Below, in pieces: positions 56,782 to 64,000 of a DNA stretch of 64,000 nucleotides. Positions within the stretch are counted from its first letter, which is position 1. Each line of letters starts with the position of its first letter. The notes under the pieces are model-generated. The model saw only the letters and a program-made list of their open reading frames with translations. It had not been told where the DNA came from and did not search any database. This DNA is from JAHELQ01 sp964491915 (GTDB lineage: Bacteria; Acidobacteriota; Aminicenantia; UBA2199). The stretch is from assembly GCA_964491915.1 (NCBI GenBank), contig CAZBHS010000029.1, positions 9,581 to 73,580 on the forward strand, read 5' to 3'. The translations under genes and the position numbers were made by a program.

Positions 56782-56806
56782 AAAAAAGGGCGCTCGAAGG
56801 CGCCCT
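56779..56806 (-). terminator. Rho-independent terminator of the RiPP operon
   Basis: On the minus strand GGGCGCCttcgaGCGCCC is followed by TTTTTTTT. It lies between convergent genes. Confidence 0.8.
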
Positions 56807-56829
56807 ATTATAGTTATCGTTATGGATAC

Positions 56830-57006
56830 TTACATCGGGCCGCAATCGGGAAGCGGTTTTGTGGGGCATACCGGATGCCAGCTCCAGCAATCCTGGTAAA
56901 AATAGGTATACCAGTATCCGCCTTTCACTTCACCCTGCTGTTTGGAGTCGAGACTGACAACAGTGGCTTTGCTCAAAGTCAATTTCTTGTTTTTCTTGGT
57001 TTTCAT
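56830..57006 (-). CDS. Lanthipeptide-like RiPP precursor 2
   Basis: 58 residues, start at 57006 because AAGGAGGAATAT precedes it; an upstream in-frame codon is not used. Leader KKLTLSKATVVSLDSKQQ matches the class I lanthipeptide leader seen in precursor 1. VKGG marks the cleavage site, leaving a very aromatic core YWYTYFYQDCWSWHPVCP plus CGPM with three Cys, one Ser, two Thr and a proline-rich end. It is the last gene after an outer-membrane barrel gene (26 bp away) and ends at a strong terminator. No modifying enzyme nearby. Confidence 0.75.
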   Translation of the reverse strand: MKTKKNKKLTLSKATVVSLDSKQQGEVKGGYWYTYFYQDCWSWHPVCPTKPLPDCGPM

Positions 57007-57032
57007 ATATTCCTCCTTTTGAAATATAGTTG

Positions 57033-57614
57033 TCAAAATCTGATGGCGCCGTTGACGCTGATTTTAGTGCTGTTAAACGATATAGACTCGTCGCCGTCCA
57101 TTCCCACGATCTCGATGTCTTTTTCCGCCATCTCCCGCTTCAATTCCAGGCCGATGCCGAACTGATTCATCCAGAACATCGCGCCCAAACCGGCGGAGAA
57201 TCCGAACACATTGCCGTTGATTTTTTCCTGGAATTCTTCCGAATAGCGGATAAATTGTCCCCCAACTTTGGCAAATAGGTTGAGTCGGCTATTGGGAGTT
57301 GGTTCCCAGATATTGAAGCGGTAGACCATGCCGAGTCCGACGCTGGTCTCGCCATAGGTGAGCGTTTGCTTGTAATAATTTGATTCACCGTCGGTGTTCA
57401 TAATGTGGACGTCCACATACGCGCCCCAGTTGTGGGAAAAGAATACCGCGATGCCGGCTCCATAAAAAGTATTGCGCTCACCGTACAATTGCTTGAACAT
57501 GATATCGCTCTTGGCGCTGACTCCCAGAGGAACATGCAATTGAAATTCCACTGCGAAACTATTGATAGAAAAAATAAGAATCATTAACATTGCGAAAGCC
57601 ATTGTTCTTTTCAT
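57033..57614 (-). CDS. Outer-membrane beta-barrel protein
   Basis: 193 residues with a signal peptide (FAMLMILIFSINSFA). The mature part has alternating polar/aromatic strands: FYGAGIAVFFSHNWGAYVDVHI, SVGLGMVYRFNIW, LNLFAKVGGQFIRY, FGFSAGLGAMFWM, FGIGLELKREM, and it ends KISVNGAIRF, a C-terminal phenylalanine typical of OMPs (each a short landmark). Length suits an eight-stranded barrel of the OmpA-like/outer-membrane beta-barrel family. AATGGAGGAATGAACG precedes the ATG. It sits in an operon with a secreted propeller protein upstream and a RiPP precursor downstream. Presence of an outer membrane confirms a diderm host. Confidence 0.75.
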   Translation of the reverse strand: MKRTMAFAMLMILIFSINSFAVEFQLHVPLGVSAKSDIMFKQLYGERNTFYGAGIAVFFSHNWGAYVDVHIMNTDGESNYYKQTLTYGETSVGLGMVYRFNIWEPTPNSRLNLFAKVGGQFIRYSEEFQEKINGNVFGFSAGLGAMFWMNQFGIGLELKREMAEKDIEIVGMDGDESISFNSTKISVNGAIRF

Positions 57615-57652
57615 CGTTCATTCCTCCATGATTTCCAATTCTCTGTCGAGTC

Positions 57653-59290
57653 TCAATCTTCGATTTCTACAAAATCGATGACAGCATCACTGGAATCAAG
57701 GGCCGTAACCCTATATCCAGCGGTGACGGAAGCCGCGTCCAGCGGATTGTCCGCTCCCAGTTCAACATGGTACGCGGTTTTGCCGTCCTGGGCTTCAGTC
57801 ATCATGACCTGTTGTAAATCACCGCTTCCGGTGACGCGATAAATCTCGAATTTCTCCACATACGAAGCAATGATAGGATCGATAGAGAAATCCAGCACGT
57901 GAATGACGAATCCCATAAACAGCGATCTCTCGATGATTGTATCGAGGTTACCGGTCATCGTGTCGTATCGGCAAAAAGGATCGCCCGCGAAGCCGTCGCA
58001 ACCGGAATCATCCACGTATTCCCCTTCGATAGTCTCGATGGTAAGAGAGGGGGAGGCGGACCACTGAACATCCGCGGCGGTCAAATTGTTCACAGTCGGA
58101 TGAACGTCTACCGCGGTAACCGAAATCGGCTGATACACCTGGCAACCGCCCGGCACATCGCCGTTTTGATCCAACATGTAAAAGGTTCTGCCATTAGTGC
58201 CGAAAAACAGCCCTTCGCCCGGCATGGGCTGGAAGGAAAAAATGCCGTGATAGCCCGCGTAATCATATTGTTTGCTCCAGAGGGGATTCCCGTAAATATC
58301 GGTTCTAACCAGTATCGGTTCGCAAGAACCCAGATCTCCGTCATCCTCCGGTTCAGTGGATAGCCCAAACCAATACCCGTTATCCACCTTACGGATATGG
58401 CAGTCCCAGTTCAACTCGATCCTCGGCCCCACGTCGTACCGTTTCGTTCGCAAGGGTTGTCCGTTGGAATCAAGCTTGAAAAAATACGCGGTTTTATTCT
58501 CCAGCGCCAGGAGATGATACTCCCCGTCCTTGTATTCGACATCCGCGATATCGAACACTGTGTCCGGGGCTCCGTCAAAAAAGACCATCTTAGACAACAC
58601 GACGGCATCGTTGACATCCAGCTTGAGCAATAGCGCGCCATAAAACGCGTTCTGTCCATCCCGGTTACCGCCGCATTGCACAATACTGTAGTGCATGTCG
58701 TCAACCCCCGTCACTTCGATATCACCGGACCAATTCCGGTAATCGTCGCCCTGCAACCGCGAGGTTTTGGTCCCAAGCAGTTCCCCCTCCATCGAGAAGG
58801 TTAGGATCACAATCCGGTCCTGGCCGTTTTGATGCACCGCTCCCAAAACTTTCAGCACATTGCCGACCGCACACACACGCCGCAGGTGATAGAGATTCCG
58901 GTCGATACTCAAACGTTTGACCCACAGGACCTCCGCGTCGCGGGTGAAGCGGATAATTTTGTATGGATCCGCGATCTGGGACGCTTCATTGTACATGAAC
59001 GCCAGGCTGAAAAATGTCCCGTCCGCCAGTTTGACGGTATCCTCCAATTCGATCAACGCGCCGTCCGGCTCATGGAAGGTGCCTTGCCGCAATAAAGAGC
59101 CGTGGATGTCGAAGATACTGAACTCCGGCCGGAACGCCAGGAAGGTGCCGCTCTCCGGCTCGAGGATGAGCTGCTGGTCGGAGGCGCAATCATTGGCGAT
59201 CCAGTATCCGGCTAAAAGCCCGGCCTCCGCGGCAATCAGAAAAAATAGTGCGATGCACGCGATAATAAGAATTTTCCTTTGTTTCATCAT
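57653..59290 (-). CDS. Large exported beta-propeller-like protein, unknown function
   Basis: 545 residues. Residues 6-27 form a signal anchor (ILIIACIALFFLIAAEAGLL). The body is built of repeated strands of the type found in delta-60/SBBP-like propellers: GTFFSLAFMYNEASQ, KIIRFTRDAEVLWVKRLSI, VLKVLGAVHQNGQDRIVILTF, ALLLKLDVNDAVVLSKMVF, YFFKLDSNGQPLRTKRY, ILVRTDIYGNPLWSKQY, GTNGRTFYMLDQNGDV. An N-D-G-W-K pattern repeats at about 50-residue spacing. Two Cys near the end (SGCDGFAGDPFC) could form a disulfide. The C-terminal 100 residues look like a fibronectin-type domain. Starts the operon with the OMP and RiPP precursor. Confidence 0.65.
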   Translation of the reverse strand: MMKQRKILIIACIALFFLIAAEAGLLAGYWIANDCASDQQLILEPESGTFLAFRPEFSIFDIHGSLLRQGTFHEPDGALIELEDTVKLADGTFFSLAFMYNEASQIADPYKIIRFTRDAEVLWVKRLSIDRNLYHLRRVCAVGNVLKVLGAVHQNGQDRIVILTFSMEGELLGTKTSRLQGDDYRNWSGDIEVTGVDDMHYSIVQCGGNRDGQNAFYGALLLKLDVNDAVVLSKMVFFDGAPDTVFDIADVEYKDGEYHLLALENKTAYFFKLDSNGQPLRTKRYDVGPRIELNWDCHIRKVDNGYWFGLSTEPEDDGDLGSCEPILVRTDIYGNPLWSKQYDYAGYHGIFSFQPMPGEGLFFGTNGRTFYMLDQNGDVPGGCQVYQPISVTAVDVHPTVNNLTAADVQWSASPSLTIETIEGEYVDDSGCDGFAGDPFCRYDTMTGNLDTIIERSLFMGFVIHVLDFSIDPIIASYVEKFEIYRVTGSGDLQQVMMTEAQDGKTAYHVELGADNPLDAASVTAGYRVTALDSSDAVIDFVEIED

Positions 59291-59401
59291 AGCCTCCTGC
59301 CGGGATCAAAACCTCTCTCACTCCATTTATCCCGCTTTTCGCCCATATAATGCCCTAATTGAAACAAATTGTCAAGATTGTTTCAACCAGGATTTCATCA
59401 A

Positions 59402-59431
59402 TTGACATTTGATTTTTTCCTTCATTAATGA
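59402..59431 (+). promoter_or_regulatory. Possible sigma-70 promoter
   Basis: TTGACA (59402-59407), 18-bp spacer, TAATGA, 27 bp upstream of the serine hydrolase start. Confidence 0.45.
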
Positions 59432-59457
59432 TAAAAATATCAACAGAGGTATAACAT

Positions 59458-60975
59458 ATGAAACAGGCAAGATGGACGGTTATCGCAGTATTCGTTTTGG
59501 TAGTAATGGTTGTGAACGGTGTCGCTCAGGCGGACAAAACCCCGAAAAAGCCGGAATTCGACGGCAAAAAGGTGCGCAAGACACTGGATTCGCTCCTTCC
59601 TGAATATCTCGATGTGTTTTACACCCCCGGATTCGCGGTTGGAGTGCTCAAAGACGACAAAGTGGCTTATGCACGGGCGTTCGGCCAGCGGGAGGTTGAT
59701 TCCGGCGAACCTGTGACCTCCCACTCGTTGTTTCATATGGCCTCTGTGTCAAAACCCTTTGTTGCAACCGCCATCATCCAATTGAAAGAGAAGGGCAAGC
59801 TGGCCCTCGAAGATCCCGTCGTCAAACATTTACCCTATTTCGAAATGAAGGACCAACGCTTCAGGTTGATCACCATCGCGCACCTTCTGACCCACACCTC
59901 CGGGCTTCCGGATATCGACGACAACCATTGGGACAAACCTGAAACCGATCCCATGGCCAACCGCCGCTTCATCCGCGGCCTCTCCGATATCCACTTCATC
60001 GCCGATCCCGGCGCCATATTCCATTACAGCAATATCGGATACGACATTCTGGCGGATGTGATCTCCGTCCTGTCGGGCCAAAGCTTCGAGCAATACATGA
60101 GAGACAATGTACTTCAGCCGCTGGAGATGACCAACAGTACGTTTCTAAAGGAAGATGTCTCAGGGATTCTCTCCGTCTCGCCCCATGTGGTGGATACCAG
60201 GGGTGACTTCTCGGTGGTCAAAAGCCCCATCTATCCCTACCATCGCGCCCACGCCGCCAGCTCTACCCTCCATTCCAGCGTACTGGAGATGTTACACTGG
60301 GCAAAAGCCAATTTGAACAAAGGCACATATAAAGATAAAAAAATACTTGAACCGGAAAGTTACGAGCTCCTCTGGAAGCCGGCCATCAAGATCGGCAAAT
60401 ACCAGGCTTTGGGGCTCGGTTGGTTTATGGGGGTGCATCGCGGCATTCCCACTATCGGCCATGGCGGCGGCGATGTGGGATTCCGTTCCTACTTCGCGAT
60501 CGTTCCCTCCCAGTCGTTGGCGGTGGTGGTGATGGCCAACGCCGAGACTTTCCAGTCCTTCACCGTCGCCCAGGCGATTCTGGATGTGTGCATGGGATTG
60601 GAGCCTCAAGCTCCCAGGCGCCTGACCCACGTCGAATTGGGCCGCACATTGGCCAAAAAAGGGATCGACGCGGCCATCAAACAGTATAAAAGCTTGAAAA
60701 AAGATAAATCCAACGAGTATTTCTTCGGCGAGTCTATGCTCTATCAATTGGGGAGCCGCTTGCTCAAAGTCGGAAAAACACAGCAAGCCGTCGCTATGCT
60801 GGATCTCAACACCAAAGAATTCCCCAATTCCATCATCAGCTTCTCCCGTTTAGCGGACGCTTACATTCAAAACAAAAACTTAAAAAAAGCCAGGCAAGTT
60901 CTGGAAACCGGCCTGCAAAAAAATCCCGGCAATAGGGACCTGAATCAAAAGCTGGAAACGCTAAAAGCGAGATAA
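59458..60975 (+). CDS. Class C beta-lactamase-like serine hydrolase with TPR tail
   Basis: 505 residues with a signal peptide (WTVIAVFVLVVMVVNGVAQA). Catalytic motifs of the beta-lactamase/transpeptidase-like family: SxxK in HMASVSKPF (about 95-103), the YxN motif in HYSNIGYD (about 182-189), and HGGGDVGF (about 336-343) in place of KTG. The C-terminal 110 residues hold TPR-like helices (GKTQQAVAMLDLNTKEFPNS, LKKARQVLETGLQKNPGN). Such proteins act in the periplasm as esterases, D-aminopeptidases or D,D-peptidases; beta-lactam resistance cannot be assumed. Monocistronic, convergent with kynureninase, abutting it with no spacer. Confidence 0.85.
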   Translation: MKQARWTVIAVFVLVVMVVNGVAQADKTPKKPEFDGKKVRKTLDSLLPEYLDVFYTPGFAVGVLKDDKVAYARAFGQREVDSGEPVTSHSLFHMASVSKPFVATAIIQLKEKGKLALEDPVVKHLPYFEMKDQRFRLITIAHLLTHTSGLPDIDDNHWDKPETDPMANRRFIRGLSDIHFIADPGAIFHYSNIGYDILADVISVLSGQSFEQYMRDNVLQPLEMTNSTFLKEDVSGILSVSPHVVDTRGDFSVVKSPIYPYHRAHAASSTLHSSVLEMLHWAKANLNKGTYKDKKILEPESYELLWKPAIKIGKYQALGLGWFMGVHRGIPTIGHGGGDVGFRSYFAIVPSQSLAVVVMANAETFQSFTVAQAILDVCMGLEPQAPRRLTHVELGRTLAKKGIDAAIKQYKSLKKDKSNEYFFGESMLYQLGSRLLKVGKTQQAVAMLDLNTKEFPNSIISFSRLADAYIQNKNLKKARQVLETGLQKNPGNRDLNQKLETLKAR

Positions 60976-62268
60976 TCAGGTAATGGCGGACCGTTCGCCG
61001 GAGAACTTTTGATAGTCACCGGAGTCGATGATGTCCCGCAACATCAAAACCACGTTGCGTACCTCGACAAACGTATTATACAGAGCGATGGGGGCGATAC
61101 GGATCACATTGGGTCCCCGGAAGTCCGGAACCACCCCTCTGGATTTCAGTGCGCTGCAAATCTCCCAGGCGTTTTCGTCCCGCTCCAGAGCCACATGGCC
61201 GCTCCTGCGATTGTCTTCCCGCGGTGTGCCGATTGAAAAAGAGTAGGGGGGCTCGCTCAACAATTGATCCACCAGGAATATCAAATAATTGGTTAATAAC
61301 AACGATTTCTCGCGGATGCGCTCGATGCCCGCTTCGCAGGTGATGGCCAGAGCCCCTTCCACCGGCGCGGCGTTGATGATCCCCGGCGAGGAAATCTGCC
61401 AGCCGCCGGCGCTTCTGGAATGCTCAAACTGAAGCGACATATCGAACTGCTTCTCTTTCATATACCCGAACCAACCGGCAAGCAGCGGTTCTTGGTGAAA
61501 GTGCTTGCGGTTCAGGTAAATGAACGCCGGACTGCCGGGACCCGCGTTCAAATATTTATAACTGCACCACAGGGCGAAATCCACATCCCACTCGTCAAAA
61601 TGATGAGGCACCGCTCCCACCGAATGGGAACAATCGAATCCGATCATGATGCCCCTCTCGTGAGCCTTTTTTGTCAAATAGGCGATATCCAGCAATTGGC
61701 CGCTGCGAAAGAGGACCGACGGCAGCAACGCCAGAGCCACATCTTTTTTCATGTGGGCGACGATCACATCTTCATCCAGCATCCGCCCATCTTCCGACGG
61801 CGCCAGGATTAGCTCCTTCTCCGGGTCCAATCCTTTCAGCTTGATTTGTCCCTTCAACGCGTAAATATCTGTGGGGAAGTTCAATTCGTCCGCCAAAATC
61901 CGGGTGCGCGACCCTTGCGGCCGGTAAAACGTGCTCACCAACGAATGGATGTTCACTGTCGTCGTACCTGTGGCCACCACTTCATCCGCTTCAGCGCCAA
62001 CCAACGGCGCGCACGCTTCTCCAAGTGTCTCGGCGAAATAAAACCAGGGATTCTTAGCCCCCAGCCATCCGTCGATTCCTTTGGTCTTCCACTCATCCAT
62101 CACCCGAAGCAGCGTCGCCTCCGCCTCGCGGCTCATCAAACCCAATGAATTACCATCCATATAGATGATCCCTTGCGGAACATAAAAATGTTGGCGGAAC
62201 TCCCGCAGCGGATCTTGAAGATCCATCTCCAGAGCAAACGCTTCAGTGGTCGCAAATTTTTGATTCAT
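60976..62268 (-). CDS. kynU: Kynureninase
   Basis: 430 residues from the ATG at 62268, chosen because GAAGGA lies six bases upstream; upstream in-frame codons overlap a terminator. PLP-dependent fold type I: IYMDGNSLGLMSREAE near the N-terminus, TTTVNIHSL (cofactor phosphate loop), the aspartate strand IGFDCSHSVGAVPHH, and the Schiff-base lysine in CSYKYLNAGPGSPAF. Substrate region contains FEHSRSAGGWQISSPGI. It cleaves kynurenine (or 3-hydroxykynurenine) to anthranilate (or 3-hydroxyanthranilate) and alanine, in tryptophan breakdown or NAD synthesis. No other kyn gene is nearby. Confidence 0.92.
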   Translation of the reverse strand: MNQKFATTEAFALEMDLQDPLREFRQHFYVPQGIIYMDGNSLGLMSREAEATLLRVMDEWKTKGIDGWLGAKNPWFYFAETLGEACAPLVGAEADEVVATGTTTVNIHSLVSTFYRPQGSRTRILADELNFPTDIYALKGQIKLKGLDPEKELILAPSEDGRMLDEDVIVAHMKKDVALALLPSVLFRSGQLLDIAYLTKKAHERGIMIGFDCSHSVGAVPHHFDEWDVDFALWCSYKYLNAGPGSPAFIYLNRKHFHQEPLLAGWFGYMKEKQFDMSLQFEHSRSAGGWQISSPGIINAAPVEGALAITCEAGIERIREKSLLLTNYLIFLVDQLLSEPPYSFSIGTPREDNRRSGHVALERDENAWEICSALKSRGVVPDFRGPNVIRIAPIALYNTFVEVRNVVLMLRDIIDSGDYQKFSGERSAIT

Positions 62269-62308
62269 ATCCATTCCTTCACAAATTTTTTTTAATAGCG
62301 CTAGAAAA

Positions 62309-62343
62309 CGCGGTTCCACCCGGCCGGGCAAGGTAGAACCGCT
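62309..62343 (-). terminator. Hairpin between RiPP precursor 3 and kynU
   Basis: On the minus strand AGCGGTTCTACC pairs with GGGTGGAACCGC, followed by gTTTTCT; probably ends the RiPP transcript. Confidence 0.6.
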
Positions 62344-62364
62344 TAGATTATAAAACGAAATTAA

Positions 62365-62520
62365 TTAAAAGTCACTACCACAGCACACATTATCCATATC
62401 TGTTCCGAACGGCGGAACAAAAATCGGGTAACAGGCGCAGTGGCATTTGATAATGGCGCCGGCCCGGGTTAGTTTCAATTCTTTTTTGGTCAATTGTTCG
62501 AGATTGAGTTTTTCTTTCAT
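62365..62520 (-). CDS. RiPP precursor 3 (cysteine-rich)
   Basis: 51 residues; start at 62520 because AGAGGAGGAAATCAA precedes it. The leader KEKLNLEQLTKKELKLTRAG resembles the 'natural product precursor' type found in Bacteroidota (LEQL-K-EL--I-GG) with AG instead of GG at the break. The core AIIKCHCACYPIFVPPF then NVCCGSDF has five cysteines, including CHCAC and a CC pair, and few Ser/Thr ahead of them. This core differs strongly from precursors 1 and 2, so it may take other modifications (disulfides, sactionine or thioether) if any. It lies between the S41 peptidase and kynU, with its own terminator. Confidence 0.65.
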   Translation of the reverse strand: MKEKLNLEQLTKKELKLTRAGAIIKCHCACYPIFVPPFGTDMDNVCCGSDF

Positions 62521-62604
62521 TTGATTTCCTCCTCTTGTATGGTTCCCGGCCATGAGCTCATTGTACTAAAACCTGTGCCTGAATTCAACGGGCGCCGCCC
62601 GTTA

Positions 62605-64000
62605 TCAATCCCTCGTCACTTTGGGGAATTCCGGGATCGCGGGTTTCTTCGGCGGATGTTTCTTCAAGGTATCGAGTATCTCCTCGATTGCCCGGTTCAA
62701 CTGCTGATCTTCGCCTTTGGCCAATGCTCCGGGATTGTTCGGCAGTAAAATGTCGGGAACCACTCCCACATTCTCCACCACCCACTGGCCATCGAGACCG
62801 ATAAACCGGCCGGGGGGACATGACACATACCCGCCGTCAATCAACGGCATGCCATACGCCGGCCCCACCAATCCACCCCAGGTGCGGGTACCGATCACCG
62901 GTCCGATCCTGGCCAATTGAAAATAAAAAGGCAAGGCGTCGCCGCCGGACCCGGACCAACCATTGGCCAGCATCGCTTTAGGCCCGGTGTTGGAGATGAC
63001 GGGGAACTGGTTGGTAGAGCCGTTGCGCTGATAAATATAGTTATAGAGCGGTCGATTCAATAACTCGATAAAGCGGTCGCCCAATTGCCCGCCTCTATTG
63101 AAGCGTTCGTCGATCACCAACCCCTGCATATGGAATTGGGCGCGGAATTGCCGCACCAACTCCGATTGGCCGCTTAAAGCAGTGTCCGGCACATATATAT
63201 ACCCGACTTTTCCATCCGTCGCTTCGGCCACTTTCCTGCGGTTGGCCTCCACCCAGGCAAGTTCCCGCAAGGAGTTTTCGCTATCGAGTAGCTTGACTGT
63301 CACATCGCGGGCTCCGGTCATGGTGGGGGAGCTATTCACCGTCAATAAGACCGTTTTTCCGCCCATTCCCTGGAAATTGGCCCACACATCCACCGCTGTA
63401 TCCATGGGAACGCCATTCACCGCCAGGATATAATCCCCCTCGTTTACAGCGACGCCCGGTTCCCGAAGCGGCGACCGCACCTCGATGTTTTGCGGGCTCA
63501 CATCGATGATCTTCTCGATCCGAAAGGCTCCGTTGTGGAGACTGAAATCAGCGCCCAGCATTCCGGTGGAACGCATCTTCGGCTTCTCCACATCGCCGCC
63601 TCCGGCGAATACATGGCCGGCTCCCAATTCCCCCACCAATTCGCGAATCACAAACGACACATCCTCGCGGGTAACAGCGTCTTCCAATAATTTCCCATAT
63701 CTTTCCCGCATGACGTTCCAGTCCAGCCCATGGGTGTTTTCATCATAGAAGAAATCCCTCTCGAACCGCCATGAATCAGCGAACAACTGCTTCCATTCCT
63801 GTGGCGGATCCACTGTCATTTCCATGGTCGCGATCCCGGCCAGCGGTTTCATCGTCTGCTTCGGCGCCACATTCACGATACCGAATCCGCCGCGGCCGGC
63901 CACCAGAAGTTTTTTCCCGTCCGCGGCCAAATATTGATGTTAAGGTTCTGGTTTAACGACACCATCGGCCATCCCTCAAACCGTATTAACGGGGCTCAAT
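62605..64000 (-). CDS. Tricorn-like S41 peptidase, C-terminal part (5' end beyond window, possible frameshift)
   Basis: The readable frame runs from 63930 to 62605 (441 residues): DGKKLLVAGRGGFGIV (end of a beta-propeller), a C1 domain with ERDFFYDENTHGLDW, then ELGAGHVFAGG with the catalytic histidine, a PDZ domain (GVAVNEGDYILAVNG), and a C2 domain with NGWSGSGGDALPFYFQ, where the nucleophilic Ser lies. This is the tricorn/S41 tail-specific arrangement. Full tricorn-like proteases are over 1,000 residues with propellers first, so more than half is missing to the right. A TAA at 63940-63942 lies just upstream in frame, while another frame is open to the edge; either a frameshift near 63935 or a pseudogene. 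Exported or cytosolic location cannot be judged. Confidence 0.7.

Noticed and set aside
1..64000. tRNA or rRNA genes
   Set aside because: None of the non-coding gaps showed a cloverleaf-like or rRNA-like segment by eye; a tRNAscan/Infernal run would be needed to be certain.

Overview
The window looks like a scaffold from an uncultivated anaerobic bacterium, most plausibly Candidatus Aminicenantes or another Acidobacteriota-related lineage. The hints are a VWFA-related secreted protein of acidobacterial type, several six-bladed beta-propeller secreted proteins, DUF4405 membrane proteins, lanthipeptide-type leader peptides, sigma-54 promoters and giant mixed NRPS/PKS genes. This placement is inference; no rRNA or tRNA was seen. 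Three runs of N (17306-17405, 37657-37666, 47232-47241) show it is a scaffold, and at least two lie where the assembly is demonstrably wrong.

Layout. 0-7 kb: a left-edge-truncated HATPase regulator coupled to a fatty-acyl-AMP ligase (FAAL), convergent with an RND exporter / AAA-nuclease pair. 7-11 kb: an intergenic region with three identical-type operators and a perfect sigma-54 promoter, then a decayed bacterial-microcompartment locus (BMC-H/BMC-P fusion scrap, deoC with a targeting-type N-terminus, broken class II aldolase, tpiA), then a second sigma-54-driven secreted protein. 11-17.6 kb: a DUF4405 / small membrane protein / CCG iron-sulfur operon, an 84-bp tandem array of palindromic 21-mers, and two damaged copies of a beta-propeller gene flanking a VWFA-protein operon.

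17.6-22.1 kb is an AT-rich defence island: a Kiwa system (kwaA, kwaB) followed by a membrane-anchored NACHT NTPase. 22-28 kb carries a TlpA-like thioredoxin, a second DUF4405 protein, a TPR protein, a lanthipeptide-like precursor, an intact beta-propeller protein and a coiled-coil membrane protein.

28-52 kb is a two-gene hybrid NRPS-PKS assembly line with overlapping genes. Protein 1 is C-A-PCP-KS-AT-KR-DH-ER-ACP; protein 2 is KS-AT-ACP-C-A-PCP-C-A-PCP-C-A(MT)-PCP-E. Eye-read adenylation codes suggest Gly, an unassigned (perhaps aliphatic) residue, Phe and Asn, the Asn domain being interrupted by a methyltransferase and followed by an epimerase. There is no thioesterase, so the line is incomplete here. 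The second gene appears broken only because of two assembly errors: a fragment of a foreign ABC-transporter ATPase pasted into its KS, and a spurious 10-N gap in a condensation domain whose removal restores the frame exactly.

52-64 kb: a tiny lysine-rich protein, a ROK sugar kinase, a FAD reductase plus flavinylated FMN/Fe-S membrane protein, an operon of secreted beta-propeller protein / outer-membrane barrel / RiPP precursor, a class C beta-lactamase-like hydrolase, kynureninase, a third RiPP precursor and the C-terminal part of a tricorn-like S41 peptidase cut off near the right edge. The three RiPP precursors have no modification enzymes within the window.
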